Position numbers and translations under genes: made by a program | Assembly: GCF_014199685.1 (NCBI RefSeq) | Contig: NZ_JACHNZ010000006.1 | Span: 1 to 64,000 of the forward strand | Reading direction: 5' to 3' | Length of the DNA stretch: 64,000 nucleotides | Origin: Sphingosinicella soli | GTDB lineage: Bacteria; Pseudomonadota; Alphaproteobacteria; Sphingomonadales; Sphingomonadaceae | Notes under the pieces: generated by a model | The model's input: the letters and a program-made list of their open reading frames with translations, nothing else | Databases searched by the model: none | Told to the model about the DNA's origin: nothing | Part shown: one piece after another, positions 1-10,024 of the stretch | Position numbering within the stretch: position 1 is the stretch's first letter | Layout of the letters: the number at the start of each line of letters is the position of its first letter

Positions 1-128
1 TCACCCCATATGAATATGTCTGCAAAATATGGTCCGAGCAGCCAAAACGGTTTATCAGAGAACCGCACCATCAAAACGAGGGACTAAACACCTAGTGCAT
101 CCACCATTCTCCTCTCCCGAACCTGAAT

Positions 129-782
129 TCAAACGCTCGGCGCGAAATCCGCGATGAGGTCGTGGCGGTCGCCGGGGAAGAGTTGTGATACGCTCGTCAC
201 GGGGTCTCCGCCGCGCCATGTCCAGCGTTCGATGCGCAGGCAGGCGGTGCGCGGGATGCCGAGCAGGCGGGCTTCGGCGGCGGTGGGCATCACTGCGCTG
301 ATGCGGTGCCGCGCCTCGCTCCACGGCACCCGCTTCAACAGCCATGTGCCGGGCGCTTCTTCCGCGAACGTCTGGGTTTCGGCCTCGGGCACGGCGGCGA
401 GCGAGATTTCGCGTTGCTCGATGCAATAGGGCTCATCACCCGCGTGGTGGAGCCCGGTGATGACGACGCTGCCGTCCTGCAACTCGCATTTCAGCCGCTG
501 CCAGCGATAGGCAAGGCCGCGCTCGGCGACGACTTTCGCGAGGTCCGGCACTTCCAGAACCGCCGAATGCACGCGCGGGTGCGCGACGAACGATCCGGCC
601 TTGCGCCGCCGCTCGATCAGCCCTGCCCGCGCCAGCATCTCCAGCGCCTTGCTCACCGTGGCGCGCGAGCAGCCGTGGGCGCGGACGAGTTCGTGCTCGA
701 AGGGAATGCGGTGCCCCGGTTGCCATTCGCCCGAACGGATGCGTCCCTCGATCTCCGCGCGGATACGCTCGCCCGGTTTCAC
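129..782 (-). CDS. hutC: HutC, GntR-family repressor of histidine utilisation
   Basis: This 217-residue transcriptional repressor probably senses urocanate and controls the hut genes. An N-terminal winged helix-turn-helix of the GntR type spans about residues 3-70, with the motif FEHELVRAHGCSRATVSKAL. A UTRA effector domain fills the rest and ends in FPGDRHDLIADF. Start: the GTG at 782 overlaps the hutF stop codon in a GTGA junction, which argues for translational coupling; open frame further upstream merely runs antisense-free inside hutF in another frame. The family assignment is clear. The hut role is inferred from the neighbours and from the HutC-type palindrome between hutF and hutI. Confidence 0.93.
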   Translation of the reverse strand: MKPGERIRAEIEGRIRSGEWQPGHRIPFEHELVRAHGCSRATVSKALEMLARAGLIERRRKAGSFVAHPRVHSAVLEVPDLAKVVAERGLAYRWQRLKCELQDGSVVITGLHHAGDEPYCIEQREISLAAVPEAETQTFAEEAPGTWLLKRVPWSEARHRISAVMPTAAEARLLGIPRTACLRIERWTWRGGDPVTSVSQLFPGDRHDLIADFAPSV

Positions 783-2128
783 GCGATCAGACGCTCCAGC
801 GCCGCAGCATAGCGCACCTCGGCCGCGTCCCGCGCGATATGGCGACCGTTTTGGACCTGCCGCACGCCGCCCGCCCACACCGTGTCGACACAGCCCGCCC
901 CGCCCGCGAAAATCCAGCTGTCGAGAATCATGTCGCTTTTTCTTGCGGCGAGCGACGGATGGCAAGCGCTGAGCGCAACAATATCGGCGGGCATACCCGC
1001 AGTAAGTCCGCACTTCACGCCCAGCGCCTGCGCCCCGCCTGCAAGTGCGCCGCCGAACAGCCGCTCGCCGACCGACGCCTCGGCCTCGCTGCCGAGGATG
1101 TTGCGGCGGCGGCAGTGAAGCCGCTGACTGTATTCGATCATGCGCAGCTCGCCCGCCGCATCGACGAGAATGTTGGAGTCCGTGCCGGTGCCGATGCGTC
1201 CGTCGAGGCGGAGATAGGCCTCCGCCGGAAACACGCCGTCGCCCAGATTCGCTTCCGTCACCGGGCAAAGACCGGCGACGGCGCCCGACGCCGCGAGCCC
1301 CATCACTTCGGCGTCGTCAATGTGTGTCGCGTGGATCAGGCACCAGCGCTCATCCACGCCCGCATTGTCGAGCAGCCACTCGACAGGCCGCGCGCCGGAC
1401 CATGCAAGGCAGGCGTCCACCTCTTTCGTCTGTTCGGCGGCATGGATATGGACAGGCCCGCCCGCCGCCAGCGGCAGGATCGCGGCGAGTTCTTCGGGTG
1501 TCACCGCCCGCAGCGAATGCGGCGCGATGCCGATCACGTCGCCGTCGCGCAGCTTCGCGCGGCTCGCCTCCATCAGCCGGGCAAAACCATCGATGTCGCT
1601 GATGAACCGTCGCTGCCCCGGCGCGGACGGCGCCCCGCCGAAATCGGCGTGCGCGTAGAACACGGGAAGCAGCGTCAGCCCGATGCCGGTTTCCGCCGCT
1701 GCCGAGACGATGCTGCCCGCGGTTTCCGCAGGGTCCGCGTAGCGATCGCCGCTCACATCGTTGTGCAGGTAGTGAAACTCGCCGACGCGCGTGTAGCCGC
1801 TTTCCAGCATCTCGGTATAGGCAAGCGCCGTGATCGCGGCGATGTCATCGGGCGTCATGCGGTCGAGGAAGCGGTACATCACCTCGCGCCATGACCAGAA
1901 ATCGTCGTCCGGCCTGCCGCGCCGTTCCGAAAGTCCCGCCATGCCGCGCTGGAAACCGTGGCTGTGGACGTTGCAGAGCCCCGGGATCGCAATGTCGTGG
2001 CGTTCGTCCCCGGCCGCCGCCGCAACCCCCGTCTCGACGCCTTGGATCATCCCGCGCGACAGTGTGATCCGCACGTCCTTTGCCCAGCCGCCGTCCAGTC
2101 TTGCCTGCGTGAACCAGAGCCTTTGCAT
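779..2128 (-). CDS. hutF: HutF, formimidoylglutamate deiminase
   Basis: This amidohydrolase converts N-formimidoyl-L-glutamate to N-formyl-L-glutamate plus ammonia in the cytoplasm, which is the route-defining step of the five-step histidine pathway. It has 449 residues, the usual family size. The metal-binding NVHSHGFQR motif puts His55 and His57 in the first strand of the barrel, and a GTGTDSNIL segment supplies the late aspartate. The ATG at 2128 is preceded by a GAGGTG Shine-Dalgarno; a longer reading frame upstream would run across the operator and is rejected. It is cotranscribed with hutC, whose start overlaps its stop, and is divergent from hutI. The presence of HutG two genes away fits this pathway version. 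Confidence 0.95.
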   Translation of the reverse strand: MQRLWFTQARLDGGWAKDVRITLSRGMIQGVETGVAAAAGDERHDIAIPGLCNVHSHGFQRGMAGLSERRGRPDDDFWSWREVMYRFLDRMTPDDIAAITALAYTEMLESGYTRVGEFHYLHNDVSGDRYADPAETAGSIVSAAAETGIGLTLLPVFYAHADFGGAPSAPGQRRFISDIDGFARLMEASRAKLRDGDVIGIAPHSLRAVTPEELAAILPLAAGGPVHIHAAEQTKEVDACLAWSGARPVEWLLDNAGVDERWCLIHATHIDDAEVMGLAASGAVAGLCPVTEANLGDGVFPAEAYLRLDGRIGTGTDSNILVDAAGELRMIEYSQRLHCRRRNILGSEAEASVGERLFGGALAGGAQALGVKCGLTAGMPADIVALSACHPSLAARKSDMILDSWIFAGGAGCVDTVWAGGVRQVQNGRHIARDAAEVRYAAALERLIA

Positions 2129-2139
2129 CGTCACCTCGA

Positions 2140-2159
2140 TATTATGTCTAGACATAATA
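2140..2159. promoter_or_regulatory. HutC-type operator between divergent hut operons
   Basis: This is a perfect 20-bp palindrome whose left half is tattatgtct, with the core GTCTAGAC. The core fits the GT-N-TA-N-AC consensus known for HutC-subfamily GntR regulators. It lies 11 bases upstream of the hutF start and 25 bases upstream of the hutI start. Each half also contains a TATTAT sequence that could serve as a -10 element, so a bound repressor would block both promoters. The palindrome is seen directly; the assignment to HutC is inference from family and position. Confidence 0.8.
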
Positions 2160-2184
2160 ACCGATCGCGCGGAGAATGGCACGC

Positions 2185-3366
2185 ATGAATCGCCTCTGGC
2201 ACAACGCAAGACTCATGACGCTCGAAGGGCCTGATCTCGGCATCGTCGAGGACGGCGTCGTGGCGTGCGAAAACGGTGTCATCACGTATGCAGGTCCGCG
2301 CGCAGGCGCGCCGGAAGCGGCAGAGACGATCGATTGCGAAGGCCGTTGGATCTCGCCGGGCCTCGTCGATTGCCACACGCACCTCGTCTACGCCGGAAAC
2401 CGGGCGCGCGAGTTCGAGCTTCGTCTGCAGGGCGCATCCTATGAAGAGATTGCCCGCGCGGGCGGCGGCATCGTGTCGACGATGAAGGCGACGCGCGCGG
2501 CGAGCGAGGACGACCTTGTTGCAGCCTCCCTGCCCCGCCTCGATGCACTCCTCGCCGAGGGCGTGACGACGATCGAAATCAAGTCCGGCTACGGCCTGTC
2601 GCTTGAGAGCGAGCGCAAGCAGCTCCGCGCCGCACGCCGCCTCGGCGAAGAACGCCGCGTGGCTGTCACCACCACCTTCCTTGGTGCGCACGCACTGCCG
2701 CCTGAATTCGCGGGCCAGGACGCCTATATCGCGCACGTCTGCGACGTGATGCTGCTCGCACTCGCCGCAGAAGGGCTCGTCGATGCGGTCGATGCGTTCT
2801 GCGAGGGCATCGGCTTCTCGCCCGATCAGGTCGCGCGTGTGTTCGAAGCTGCCCGCGCGCTCTGCCTTCCCGTGAAACTCCACGCCGAGCAGCTTTCCGA
2901 TCTCGGCGGCGCGGCCCTTGCCGCCCGCCACGGCGCGCTCTCCGCCGATCACCTTGAATATCTGGACACGGCGGGCGTCGCCGCGATGGCGGCATCGGGC
3001 ACCGTCGCCGTGCTGCTTCCCGGTGCTTTCTATTTCACGCGCGAGGAAAAGCGCCCGCCCGTCGCCGCGCTGCGCGCGAACGGCGTGCCGATCGCCCTCG
3101 CGACGGACTGCAACCCCGGCACCTCGCCGCTCACCTCGCCGCTGCTTGCGATGAACATGGCGGCGACACTGTTCCGCCTCACGGTCGAGGAATGCATCGC
3201 CGGCTTCACGCGCGAGGCGGCGCGCGCGCTCGGCCGCAGCGATATCGGCACGCTTGCGCCCGGAAAGGCTTGCGACCTCGCGATCTGGGACATCGGGCAG
3301 CCTGCCGAGCTTGTTTACCGCATGGGATTGAACCCTCTCCATGCGCGCATCTGGAGAGGACAGTGA
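2185..3366 (+). CDS. hutI: HutI, imidazolonepropionase
   Basis: This enzyme hydrolyses 4-imidazolone-5-propionate to N-formimidoyl-L-glutamate, the third step of histidine breakdown. The 393-residue amidohydrolase carries the metal site [10 protein letters not shown] with His64 and His66, a KSGYGL strand, an LHAEQ histidine and the late ATDCNPG aspartate. I chose the ATG at 2185 because GGAG at 2171-2174 then sits about 10 bases away; the ATG at 2176 lies right against it. It is the first gene of the hutIHGU operon, and its TGA overlaps the hutH GTG start by four bases. Regulation is likely through the palindrome just upstream. Confidence 0.95.
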   Translation: MNRLWHNARLMTLEGPDLGIVEDGVVACENGVITYAGPRAGAPEAAETIDCEGRWISPGLVDCHTHLVYAGNRAREFELRLQGASYEEIARAGGGIVSTMKATRAASEDDLVAASLPRLDALLAEGVTTIEIKSGYGLSLESERKQLRAARRLGEERRVAVTTTFLGAHALPPEFAGQDAYIAHVCDVMLLALAAEGLVDAVDAFCEGIGFSPDQVARVFEAARALCLPVKLHAEQLSDLGGAALAARHGALSADHLEYLDTAGVAAMAASGTVAVLLPGAFYFTREEKRPPVAALRANGVPIALATDCNPGTSPLTSPLLAMNMAATLFRLTVEECIAGFTREAARALGRSDIGTLAPGKACDLAIWDIGQPAELVYRMGLNPLHARIWRGQ

Positions 3367-4868
3367 CGATCACGCTCATCCCCGGCGCAATCCGCTACAC
3401 GGAGCTTCGCGCCATCTATCGCGGCGAAACAGCAGCGCTCGACGACGCCGCCTTCCCGGCGATCGAAGCAAGCGTAGAGTCTGTCGCGCGTATCGTCGCG
3501 CGCGGCAATCCCGTCTACGGCATCAACACCGGCTTCGGAAAACTCGCCTCGGTGCGCATCGGCGATGACGATCTCGCCACGCTCCAGCGCAACATCGTAC
3601 TCAGCCATGCCGCCGGTGTCGGTGCACCGATGCCGCGCGCGGTCGTGCGCCTGATGATGACGCTGAAGCTGGCCAGCTTCGGCCACGGCGCCTCGGGCGT
3701 CTCCACCGCGACCGTGCGCCTGATCGAAGCCATGCTGGCGAAAGACCTGATGCCCACGATCCCGTCGCAGGGCTCCGTCGGCGCAAGCGGCGATCTTGCC
3801 CCGCTGGCGCACATGGCCGCCACGATGATCGGCGTCGGCGAAATTGATGAAGTTCCCGCCGCGACAGCGCTCGCCGAGGCGGGGCTTTCCCCGCTCACGC
3901 TCGGCGCCAAGGAAGGCCTCGCCCTCCTCAACGGCACGCAATTCTCCACTGCCTATGCGCTCGCGGGCCTGTTCGAAGCCGAAACCCTGCTGCGCACCGC
4001 GCTCGTCACCGGCGCGCTCTCCACGGAGGCCGCGAAAGGCTCCGATACGCCGTTCGATCCGCGTATCCACACGCTGCGCCGTCATCGCGGCCAGATCGAT
4101 GTGGCGGACGCGCTGCGCACGCTCATGCAGGGCTCGGCGATCCGCGCCTCGCACCTAGAAGGCGACGCGCGCGTGCAGGATCCCTATTGCCTGCGCTGCC
4201 AGCCGCAGGTGATGGGCGCGGCGCTCGGCATTCTGCGACAGGCGGCCGAAACATTGGTCGACGAGGCAAACGGCGTCTCCGACAATCCGCTGATATTCGC
4301 GGATACCGACGAAGCGCTTTCAGGCGGCAACTTCCACGCCGAGCCGGTCGCCTTCGCGGCGGACATCATCGCGCTGGCGCTCTGCGAGATCGGCTCCATC
4401 GCCGAACGCCGCGTCGCCATGCTGGTCGATCCGGCGCTCTCCGGCCTCCCCGCCTTCCTCACGCCGCACCCCGGCATCAATTCGGGCTTCATGATCCCGC
4501 AGGTGACAGCCGCCGCGCTGGTCTCGGAAAACAAGCAGCGCGCCTATCCGGCCAGCGTCGACTCGATCCCCACGTCCGCCAATCAGGAAGACCACGTCTC
4601 GATGGCCGCGCACGGCGCGCGCCGCTTGCTGCCGATGGCGGAGAACCTCGCTTCGGTGCTCGCCATCGAATATCTCGCCGCCGCGCAGGGATGCGACTTC
4701 CACGCGCCGCTCGCCTCCAGTCCCGTGCTCGAACAGGCCCGCGCCGCGCTCAGGCGCGACGTGCCCACGCTGGAGGACGACCGCCATTTCCACCCGGACA
4801 TCGTCGCGGCGACCCGCATCGTGAACGCCGGCACGCTGGCCGCCCTCACGGAGCTTGCCGTCCTGTGA
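3363..4868 (+). CDS. hutH: HutH, histidine ammonia-lyase
   Basis: Histidine ammonia-lyase deaminates L-histidine to trans-urocanate, the entry step of the pathway. The 501-residue protein contains the [14 protein letters not shown] signature. Ala141-Ser142-Gly143 in it would cyclise into the MIO electrophile, almost the same numbering as in characterised bacterial enzymes. Other family landmarks are [11 protein letters not shown] near residue 55 and [12 protein letters not shown] near residue 380. The start is the GTG at 3363, overlapping the hutI stop in a GTGA junction; the stop in turn overlaps the hutG start. The enzyme should be a cytoplasmic homotetramer. Confidence 0.97.
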   Translation: MTITLIPGAIRYTELRAIYRGETAALDDAAFPAIEASVESVARIVARGNPVYGINTGFGKLASVRIGDDDLATLQRNIVLSHAAGVGAPMPRAVVRLMMTLKLASFGHGASGVSTATVRLIEAMLAKDLMPTIPSQGSVGASGDLAPLAHMAATMIGVGEIDEVPAATALAEAGLSPLTLGAKEGLALLNGTQFSTAYALAGLFEAETLLRTALVTGALSTEAAKGSDTPFDPRIHTLRRHRGQIDVADALRTLMQGSAIRASHLEGDARVQDPYCLRCQPQVMGAALGILRQAAETLVDEANGVSDNPLIFADTDEALSGGNFHAEPVAFAADIIALALCEIGSIAERRVAMLVDPALSGLPAFLTPHPGINSGFMIPQVTAAALVSENKQRAYPASVDSIPTSANQEDHVSMAAHGARRLLPMAENLASVLAIEYLAAAQGCDFHAPLASSPVLEQARAALRRDVPTLEDDRHFHPDIVAATRIVNAGTLAALTELAVL

Positions 4869-5680
4869 CCTGGCTGATGGTCCACCAGGGCGACGCGCCG
4901 CTCGTGATCGCCTTCCCGCACACGGGCACGACGATCCCGCTCGAAATCGAACAGACGCTGCGCTCGCCCTGGCTCGCGCTCAAGGACACCGACTGGTGGG
5001 TAGATGCGCTCTATGCCTTCGCGCGCGATCTCGGCGCCACGACGATCCGCACCGGCATGTCGCGCACCGTCATCGACGTGAACCGCGACCCGGCGGGCGT
5101 CTCACTTTATCCGGGCCAGATCACCACCAGCCTTTGTCCCACCGAAACCTTCGACGGCGAGCCCTTCTACCGTCCCGGCCAGGAGCCGGACGCCACCGAG
5201 ACCGCGCGCCGACGCACCGCATGGTTCGATCCCTATCATGGCGCACTCGCCGGGGAGATCGCGCGCCTACGAAGCCGTCATGCCCGCGTCATCGTCTACG
5301 ACGCCCACGCCATTCGCGGCCACGTCCCCCGCCTGTTCCCCGGCGACCTCCCCGATCTCAATGTCGGCACCAACGGCGGCACGACCTGCGCGCCCGCGCT
5401 CGCCGAAGCGGTGATGGCCGCCTGCCAGCGCTCGCCCTGCACGCATGTCCTCGACGGGCGCTTCAAGGGCGGCTGGACGACGCGCCACTACGGCGATCCC
5501 GGCGCGGGCATCCATGCGATCCAGATGGAACTCGCGATGCGCACCTATCTCGCGGAGCCGCCCGTCACCGCATGGGGAAACTGGCCCGCCGACTACGACC
5601 CCGCGCGCGCCGCGCCGCTTCAATCCACGCTTCGCGAGGTGCTGGAAGCCGCCCTCGCTTTCGCCAAAGGCCACTCATGA
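4865..5680 (+). CDS. hutG: HutG, N-formylglutamate deformylase
   Basis: This enzyme hydrolyses N-formyl-L-glutamate to glutamate and formate, the last step of the pathway that runs through HutF. It has 271 residues and belongs to the N-formylglutamate amidohydrolase family, recognised from the N-terminal [17 protein letters not shown] segment, the DVNRDPAG motif, the YDAHAIRG motif and the [11 protein letters not shown] motif. The start is the GTG at 4865, overlapping the hutH stop; an ATG four codons further in is a weaker alternative because it loses the conserved first strand. The stop overlaps the hutU ATG. No transporter gene accompanies this hut locus inside the window. Confidence 0.93.
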   Translation: MTWLMVHQGDAPLVIAFPHTGTTIPLEIEQTLRSPWLALKDTDWWVDALYAFARDLGATTIRTGMSRTVIDVNRDPAGVSLYPGQITTSLCPTETFDGEPFYRPGQEPDATETARRRTAWFDPYHGALAGEIARLRSRHARVIVYDAHAIRGHVPRLFPGDLPDLNVGTNGGTTCAPALAEAVMAACQRSPCTHVLDGRFKGGWTTRHYGDPGAGIHAIQMELAMRTYLAEPPVTAWGNWPADYDPARAAPLQSTLREVLEAALAFAKGHS

Positions 5681-7332
5681 CCCGCACCGACCCCACCCGC
5701 GTCATCCGCCCCGCCACCGGCACCGTGCTCAGCGCCAAGAGCTGGCTCACCGAGGCCCCCTTGCGCATGCTGATGAACAACCTGCACCCGGACGTCGCCG
5801 AGCGCCCCGAGGAGCTGGTCGTCTACGGCGGCATCGGCCGCGCTGCGCGCGACTGGGAAAGCTACGACAAGATCGTCGAGACTCTGCGCCGCCTTGAAGG
5901 CGACGAAACGCTGCTCGTCCAGTCCGGCAAGCCCGTCGGCGTGTTCCGCACGCACGCCGATGCGCCGCGCGTGCTCATCGCCAACTCGAACCTCGTGCCG
6001 CACTGGGCGACGTGGGAGCATTTCAACGAACTCGACCGCAAGGGTCTCGCCATGTACGGCCAGATGACGGCGGGCTCGTGGATCTACATCGGCACGCAGG
6101 GCATCGTGCAGGGCACCTACGAGACGTTCGTGGAGATGGGCCGCCAGCATTATGGCGGCGATCTTTCGGGCCGCTGGCTGCTCACGGCGGGGCTCGGCGG
6201 CATGGGCGGCGCGCAGCCGCTCGCCGCCACGATGGCGGGCGCCTCCTGCCTGGCCATCGAATGCCAGCCGAGCCGCATCGAGATGCGCCTGCGCACCGGC
6301 TACCTCGATCACAGCACCGAAAGCCTCGACGAAGCCCTCAAGATCGTCACCACCGCCACCAAGCCCGTGTCGGTCGGCCTGCTCGGCAACGCCGCAGAGC
6401 TGCTGCCTGAACTCTACCGGCGCGGCGTGCGCCCCGACCTCCTCACCGATCAGACCTCCGCGCACGATCCGGTGAACGGATACCTGCCCGCAGGCTGGAG
6501 CCTCGAACGCTGGCTGGGCATGCGCGAACAGAACCCCGAAATCGTCGCCGAGGCCGCGAAGGCCTCGATGGCCGAACACGTCCGCGCCATGCTCGATTTC
6601 CAGAAAGCGGGCGTTCCCACGGTCGATTACGGCAACAACATCCGGCAGGTCGCCAAGGACGCGGGCGTCGAGGATGCCTTCGCCTTGCCCGGCTTCGTCC
6701 CCGCCTACATCCGCCCCCTGTTCTGCCGCGGCATCGGCCCGTTCCGCTGGGTCGCGCTCTCGGGCGACCCGGAGGATATCTACAAGACCGACGCGAAGGT
6801 GAAGGAACTCATCCCCGACAACCCGCACCTCCACAACTGGTTGGACATGGCGCGCGCGCGCATCCGTTTTCAGGGCCTGCCCGCGCGCATCTGCTGGGTC
6901 GGGCTCGGCGATCGCCACCGCCTCGGCCTCGCCTTCAACGAAATGGTCGCCTCGGGTGAACTCAAGGCCCCCGTCGTCATCGGCCGCGATCATCTAGATT
7001 CCGGTTCGGTCGCCAGCCCCAACCGCGAGACCGAAGCCATGCGCGACGGCTCCGATGCGGTCTCCGATTGGCCGCTGCTCAACGCCCTCCTCAATACCGC
7101 ATCGGGTGCCACCTGGGTGTCGCTCCACCACGGCGGCGGCGTCGGCATGGGCTATTCGCAGCATTCGGGCATGGTCATCGTTTGCGACGGCACCGAAGAC
7201 GCCGCGCGCCGCATCGAGCGCGTGCTCTGGAACGATCCCGCCACCGGCGTCATGCGCCACGCCGACGCGGGCTACGACATCGCGCTGGATTGCGCGCGCG
7301 AACACGGCCTCGATCTTCCCGCCATCGGCTAG
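5677..7332 (+). CDS. hutU: HutU, urocanate hydratase
   Basis: Urocanase adds water to urocanate to give 4-imidazolone-5-propionate, the second pathway step, using tightly bound NAD+ as an electrophile. The 551-residue protein has the family's usual length and several near-invariant blocks: [33 protein letters not shown] for the dinucleotide, [10 protein letters not shown] and a C-terminal [15 protein letters not shown] stretch. Its ATG overlaps the hutG stop in an ATGA junction. It closes the hutIHGU operon; a weak gtgcc/ggcac stem follows at about 7350-7362, and the next gene starts 53 bases downstream on the same strand. Confidence 0.97.
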   Translation: MTRTDPTRVIRPATGTVLSAKSWLTEAPLRMLMNNLHPDVAERPEELVVYGGIGRAARDWESYDKIVETLRRLEGDETLLVQSGKPVGVFRTHADAPRVLIANSNLVPHWATWEHFNELDRKGLAMYGQMTAGSWIYIGTQGIVQGTYETFVEMGRQHYGGDLSGRWLLTAGLGGMGGAQPLAATMAGASCLAIECQPSRIEMRLRTGYLDHSTESLDEALKIVTTATKPVSVGLLGNAAELLPELYRRGVRPDLLTDQTSAHDPVNGYLPAGWSLERWLGMREQNPEIVAEAAKASMAEHVRAMLDFQKAGVPTVDYGNNIRQVAKDAGVEDAFALPGFVPAYIRPLFCRGIGPFRWVALSGDPEDIYKTDAKVKELIPDNPHLHNWLDMARARIRFQGLPARICWVGLGDRHRLGLAFNEMVASGELKAPVVIGRDHLDSGSVASPNRETEAMRDGSDAVSDWPLLNALLNTASGATWVSLHHGGGVGMGYSQHSGMVIVCDGTEDAARRIERVLWNDPATGVMRHADAGYDIALDCAREHGLDLPAIG

Positions 7333-7385
7333 ACGCAGCGTTTCTTCCTGTGCCATAGGCACCCGGCAAAAGCGGGAGAAGCGCA

Positions 7386-7874
7386 TTGGGTGAAATCGAT
7401 CTGGTCGGCGCGACCAAGCAGGCGCTGCGCCGCCTCGCCACCACGGTCTGCGTCATCAGCAGCCGCCACGAGGGCGAGCGCTTCCTGATGGCCGCGACAG
7501 CGGTGGAGGCGATGTCGATGGACCCGCCCTCGATGCTCGTCTGCGTCAACCGTTCCGCCTCGATCCACGCCCCGCTCGCGGCGGGTGCGGACTTCGCGAT
7601 CAATGTGCTTTCCGCCGATCAGGAAGACATCTCGCGCCTCTGCGGCGGCGGCGCCAAGGGCGAGGAACGCTTCGCCTGCGGCGACTGGCAGGACGGACCC
7701 GGCGGCATCCCGCTCCTCGGCGGCGCGCAGGCGAACGTCGTCTGCAAGCAGGACGGCCTGTTCGCTTATGGCACGCACACCATCGTCATCGGCCGCGTGG
7801 AGTCCGCGATCGTCGGCGATGTCGTCGATCCGCTGGTTTACGTGGACGGCCGCTACACGCGCGTTCCGGCCTGA
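7386..7874 (+). CDS. flavin reductase family protein (FMN-binding split barrel)
   Basis: This 162-residue protein has the FMN-binding split-barrel fold of NAD(P)H:flavin oxidoreductases that feed reduced flavin to two-component monooxygenases. The fold is seen in LRRLATTVCVIS near the N terminus, MAATAVEAMSMDPPSMLVCVN and SIHAPLAAGADFAINVL, followed by a C-terminal YVDGRYTRV strand. Start: a TTG at 7386 with GGGAGAA at 7374-7380, a good spacing; no ATG or GTG serves as well. It follows hutU by 53 bases and may be transcribed with it, but nothing links it chemically to histidine. The partner oxygenase is not in the window. Confidence 0.85.
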   Translation: MGEIDLVGATKQALRRLATTVCVISSRHEGERFLMAATAVEAMSMDPPSMLVCVNRSASIHAPLAAGADFAINVLSADQEDISRLCGGGAKGEERFACGDWQDGPGGIPLLGGAQANVVCKQDGLFAYGTHTIVIGRVESAIVGDVVDPLVYVDGRYTRVPA

Positions 7875-7875
7875 C

Positions 7876-8715
7876 CTATCGCGTCAGCCGTTCATGGTGC
7901 CAGCGCAGGTGCGGCTCCATGAAGGTCGAGATGAAATAATAGCTGTGGTCATAGCCCTCGCGCATCCCCAGCGTCAGCGGGATGCCGGCTTTCGCGCAGG
8001 CAGCCTCAAGCAGTTCGGGCTTCAACTGGTCCTTCAGGAAATTGTCCGCCCCGCCCTGATCCACCAGCAGGTCCGGCACGCGCGCGCCGTCCTCGATCAG
8101 CGCGCAGGCATCGTACTGCCGCCACGCCGAGCGGTCCGCGCCCAGATAACCGCCGAGCGCCTTCTCGCCCCACGGGCAATTGAGCGGGCTGACGATCGGC
8201 GCAAACGCTGACGTCGCGCGGAACCGGCCGGGATTGCGAAGGCTGATGGTCAGCGCGCCGTGCCCGCCCATCGAATGGCCCATGATGCCCTGCCGCGCCA
8301 TGTCCGCCGGGAAATTCGCCGCCACGATCTCCGGCAGTTCGGTTTCGATGTAGCTGCGCATCCGGAAGTTCGCCGCCCACGGCGCCTCGGTCGCATCGAC
8401 ATAGAAGCCCGCGCCCTTGCCGAAGTCATACGCCTCATCGTCGGGCACCTCGTCGCCGCGCGGGCTCGTGTCCGGCGCTACGAAGATCAGGCCGAGTTCC
8501 GCGCACGCGCGCCGGAATTCGCCCTTCTCGGTCACATTGGCGTGCGTGCAGGTCAGGCCCGAGAGATACCACACCACCGGCAGCTTCGCGCCCGGCGCAT
8601 GGTCGGGCACGAACACGCTGAACACCATCGGCGTGCCGGTTTGCGCGGATGCGTGCCGGTAAACGCCCTGCGTGCCGCCGAAGCTGCGGTTCGTCGAAAC
8701 GGTCTCGATGGTCAT
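7876..8715 (-). CDS. fghA: S-formylglutathione hydrolase
   Basis: This esterase D family serine hydrolase cleaves S-formylglutathione to formate and glutathione, the second step of glutathione-dependent formaldehyde detoxification. It has 279 residues. The nucleophile elbow GHSMGGHGAL places Ser148, with the oxyanion segment LSGLTCTHANV near residue 52 and the late catalytic histidine in GYDHSYYFI. The ATG at 8715 has GGAGGA seven bases upstream; it overlaps the stop of the gene upstream, so the two are coupled. The glutathione-dependent formaldehyde dehydrogenase usually found beside it is not in this window. It is convergent with the flavin reductase, with one base between stops. Confidence 0.94.
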   Translation of the reverse strand: MTIETVSTNRSFGGTQGVYRHASAQTGTPMVFSVFVPDHAPGAKLPVVWYLSGLTCTHANVTEKGEFRRACAELGLIFVAPDTSPRGDEVPDDEAYDFGKGAGFYVDATEAPWAANFRMRSYIETELPEIVAANFPADMARQGIMGHSMGGHGALTISLRNPGRFRATSAFAPIVSPLNCPWGEKALGGYLGADRSAWRQYDACALIEDGARVPDLLVDQGGADNFLKDQLKPELLEAACAKAGIPLTLGMREGYDHSYYFISTFMEPHLRWHHERLTR

Positions 8716-9218
8716 TTGTCCTCCAGAACGGGAATGCGGGCGATGATCGGCGCGTGGCCCCACGCGATGAGCGCACGCACCAGGTCGGGACCGGACATGC
8801 CGACCGTGGCGGTGTTGCGCAAGGGGTGGACGTTCACCGCCTCCGCCCCCGCCAGCCCCGCGTCGAGCGCCACCGTCACCGCGCGCGCCGTATCGTTGAA
8901 AGCCGCGAGAGGCGTCACCGATCCGGGCGTGATGCCGAGCAGGCGCTCCATGTCGTCCGCCTTGCCGAAGCTGAGCCGCCGCGAACCGAGCACGGCGGGC
9001 AGCGCCTTCAGGTTCGCCCGCGCTTCGGCCGGAATGGTGACGAGGAAGAACACCCCCGCTTCGTCCTTCAGGAACAGGTTCTTCGTGTGCGCCCCCGCGA
9101 TCCGGCGGTGCAGGTCGTCGCTCTCGGCGACGGTGAACACCGCTTCGTGCTCATGCACCGTGAAGGATATGCCCAGCCCGGCGAGCGCCCCGTGCAGATC
9201 CAGTTCCCTTGATGCCAC
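8712..9218 (-). CDS. YbaK/ProX-type aminoacyl-tRNA deacylase (prolyl-tRNA editing domain)
   Basis: This free-standing editing-domain protein of 168 residues resembles ProX/PrdX proteins, which hydrolyse mischarged Ala- or Cys-tRNA(Pro) in trans. Typical blocks are HEHEAVFTVAE, the AHTKNLFLKD strand with the conserved lysine, LGSRRLSFG, GSVTPLAAFND and a C-terminal NVHPLRNTATVG segment. The start is a GTG at 9218 with GGGGA about seven bases upstream. Its TGA overlaps the ATG of the S-formylglutathione hydrolase gene, so the pair is an operon, though no functional link between them is obvious. The exact tRNA substrate cannot be fixed from sequence alone. Confidence 0.85.
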   Translation of the reverse strand: MASRELDLHGALAGLGISFTVHEHEAVFTVAESDDLHRRIAGAHTKNLFLKDEAGVFFLVTIPAEARANLKALPAVLGSRRLSFGKADDMERLLGITPGSVTPLAAFNDTARAVTVALDAGLAGAEAVNVHPLRNTATVGMSGPDLVRALIAWGHAPIIARIPVLEDK

Positions 9219-9302
9219 ACCAATCCCCTTTCGTCTGGCGCATACAACGCATTAACCCTCTCGTGCCAGAATGTTCGCGCAGAATGATGCGAGGACAGGC
9301 AC

Positions 9303-9845
9303 GTGGACCGCGAAACCGATTTCTCCAGGAACACGTCGTCCGGCGTCGAGGAGCCGGACTTCGCGCTCAGCGCGCTGGACCACATTCGCGTCCGCTCCGA
9401 AGCCGCGCTTGCGCGCAAGGATATCGAACTGCGCCGCCTGCGCGCCGAAATCGAATGCCTGCAGATCATCAAGCAGCGCTTCGAATCGATCGTCGATACG
9501 GTTCCCTGCGTTATCTTCGCGTGCAATGCGAAGGGGGAAGTCACCTATATCAACGGCAGTTTCACGCGCCTTACCGGCTGTCCGCCTGAAGATGCGCTCG
9601 AAGGCGGATGGCAGACATTCACGCACCCGGACGATGTCGCGCAGGTGAAAGACGCCCTTGCATTGGCGGTTCAGACCGGCGTGGCACGCGGCGCCACGAT
9701 GCGGATCCGCGCGCCGGGCAAGGCATATGTGACCTTCGGCGCAACAGGCGCGGCCGTGCGAGACAGCCAGGGCAAGTTTCTGGAATGGTACGGCGTGCTT
9801 ATCCCGCAGCCGGACGACATCCACCTTCTGACCGTGGAACCTTGA
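9303..9845 (+). CDS. PAS-domain protein, no output domain
   Basis: This 180-residue soluble protein has a disordered N terminus (1-30), a predicted coiled coil at about 30-60 (ALARKDIELRRLRAEIECLQ) and a single PAS domain at about 60-170 with VPCVIFACNAKGEVTYINGSF and HPDDVAQVKDAL. No kinase, cyclase or DNA-binding domain follows, so it is either a short sensor that passes signals by dimerisation through the coiled coil or a partner of a separate kinase. The start is a GTG at 9303. It stands alone, divergent from the tRNA-editing gene and followed by a 179-base gap that holds the promoter of the next gene. Confidence 0.8.
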   Translation: MDRETDFSRNTSSGVEEPDFALSALDHIRVRSEAALARKDIELRRLRAEIECLQIIKQRFESIVDTVPCVIFACNAKGEVTYINGSFTRLTGCPPEDALEGGWQTFTHPDDVAQVKDALALAVQTGVARGATMRIRAPGKAYVTFGATGAAVRDSQGKFLEWYGVLIPQPDDIHLLTVEP

Positions 9846-9950
9846 CGGGTAATCGGTGTCCGCGCCTGTCTCGTTACGGCACAGCCGGGTCGAAAATCCG
9901 GGCCATGTAGCGGCTTTGAATCCACGCAACGGCTAATTTCCGCGATAGAG

Positions 9951-9975
9951 GGAACTGGCATTCTGCTTGCGTGTT
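9951..9975 (+). promoter_or_regulatory. EcfG-type general stress promoter (candidate)
   Basis: GGAAC at 9951-9955 is followed after 17 bases by GTT at 9973-9975 (16 bases to tGTT). This matches the alphaproteobacterial EcfG/sigma-EcfG consensus, which is roughly GGAAC-N16-17-cGTT. It ends about 50 bases before the start of the small zinc-ribbon gene at 10025, a normal leader length. I found no comparable match in front of the other genes in the window. The motif is short, so chance occurrence is possible. Confidence 0.5.
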
Positions 9976-10024
9976 GCTTCGGCGAGGCGCCCTTGTTCGG
10001 CGCCGGGCTGAAAGGACGAGAACC

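Noticed and set aside
1-71. Open frame on the minus strand from an ATG at 71 to the window edge, encoding an aromatic, membrane-like peptide
   Set aside because: No ribosome site, only 23 codons inside the window, and third positions far poorer in G/C than every real gene here. The region 1-128 is AT-rich and I assign nothing to it.
80-108. tRNA-like 3' end (…tgcatccacca) on the plus strand
   Set aside because: The preceding bases do not form a T arm with the GTTCGA loop, and no matching acceptor 5' strand is found upstream.
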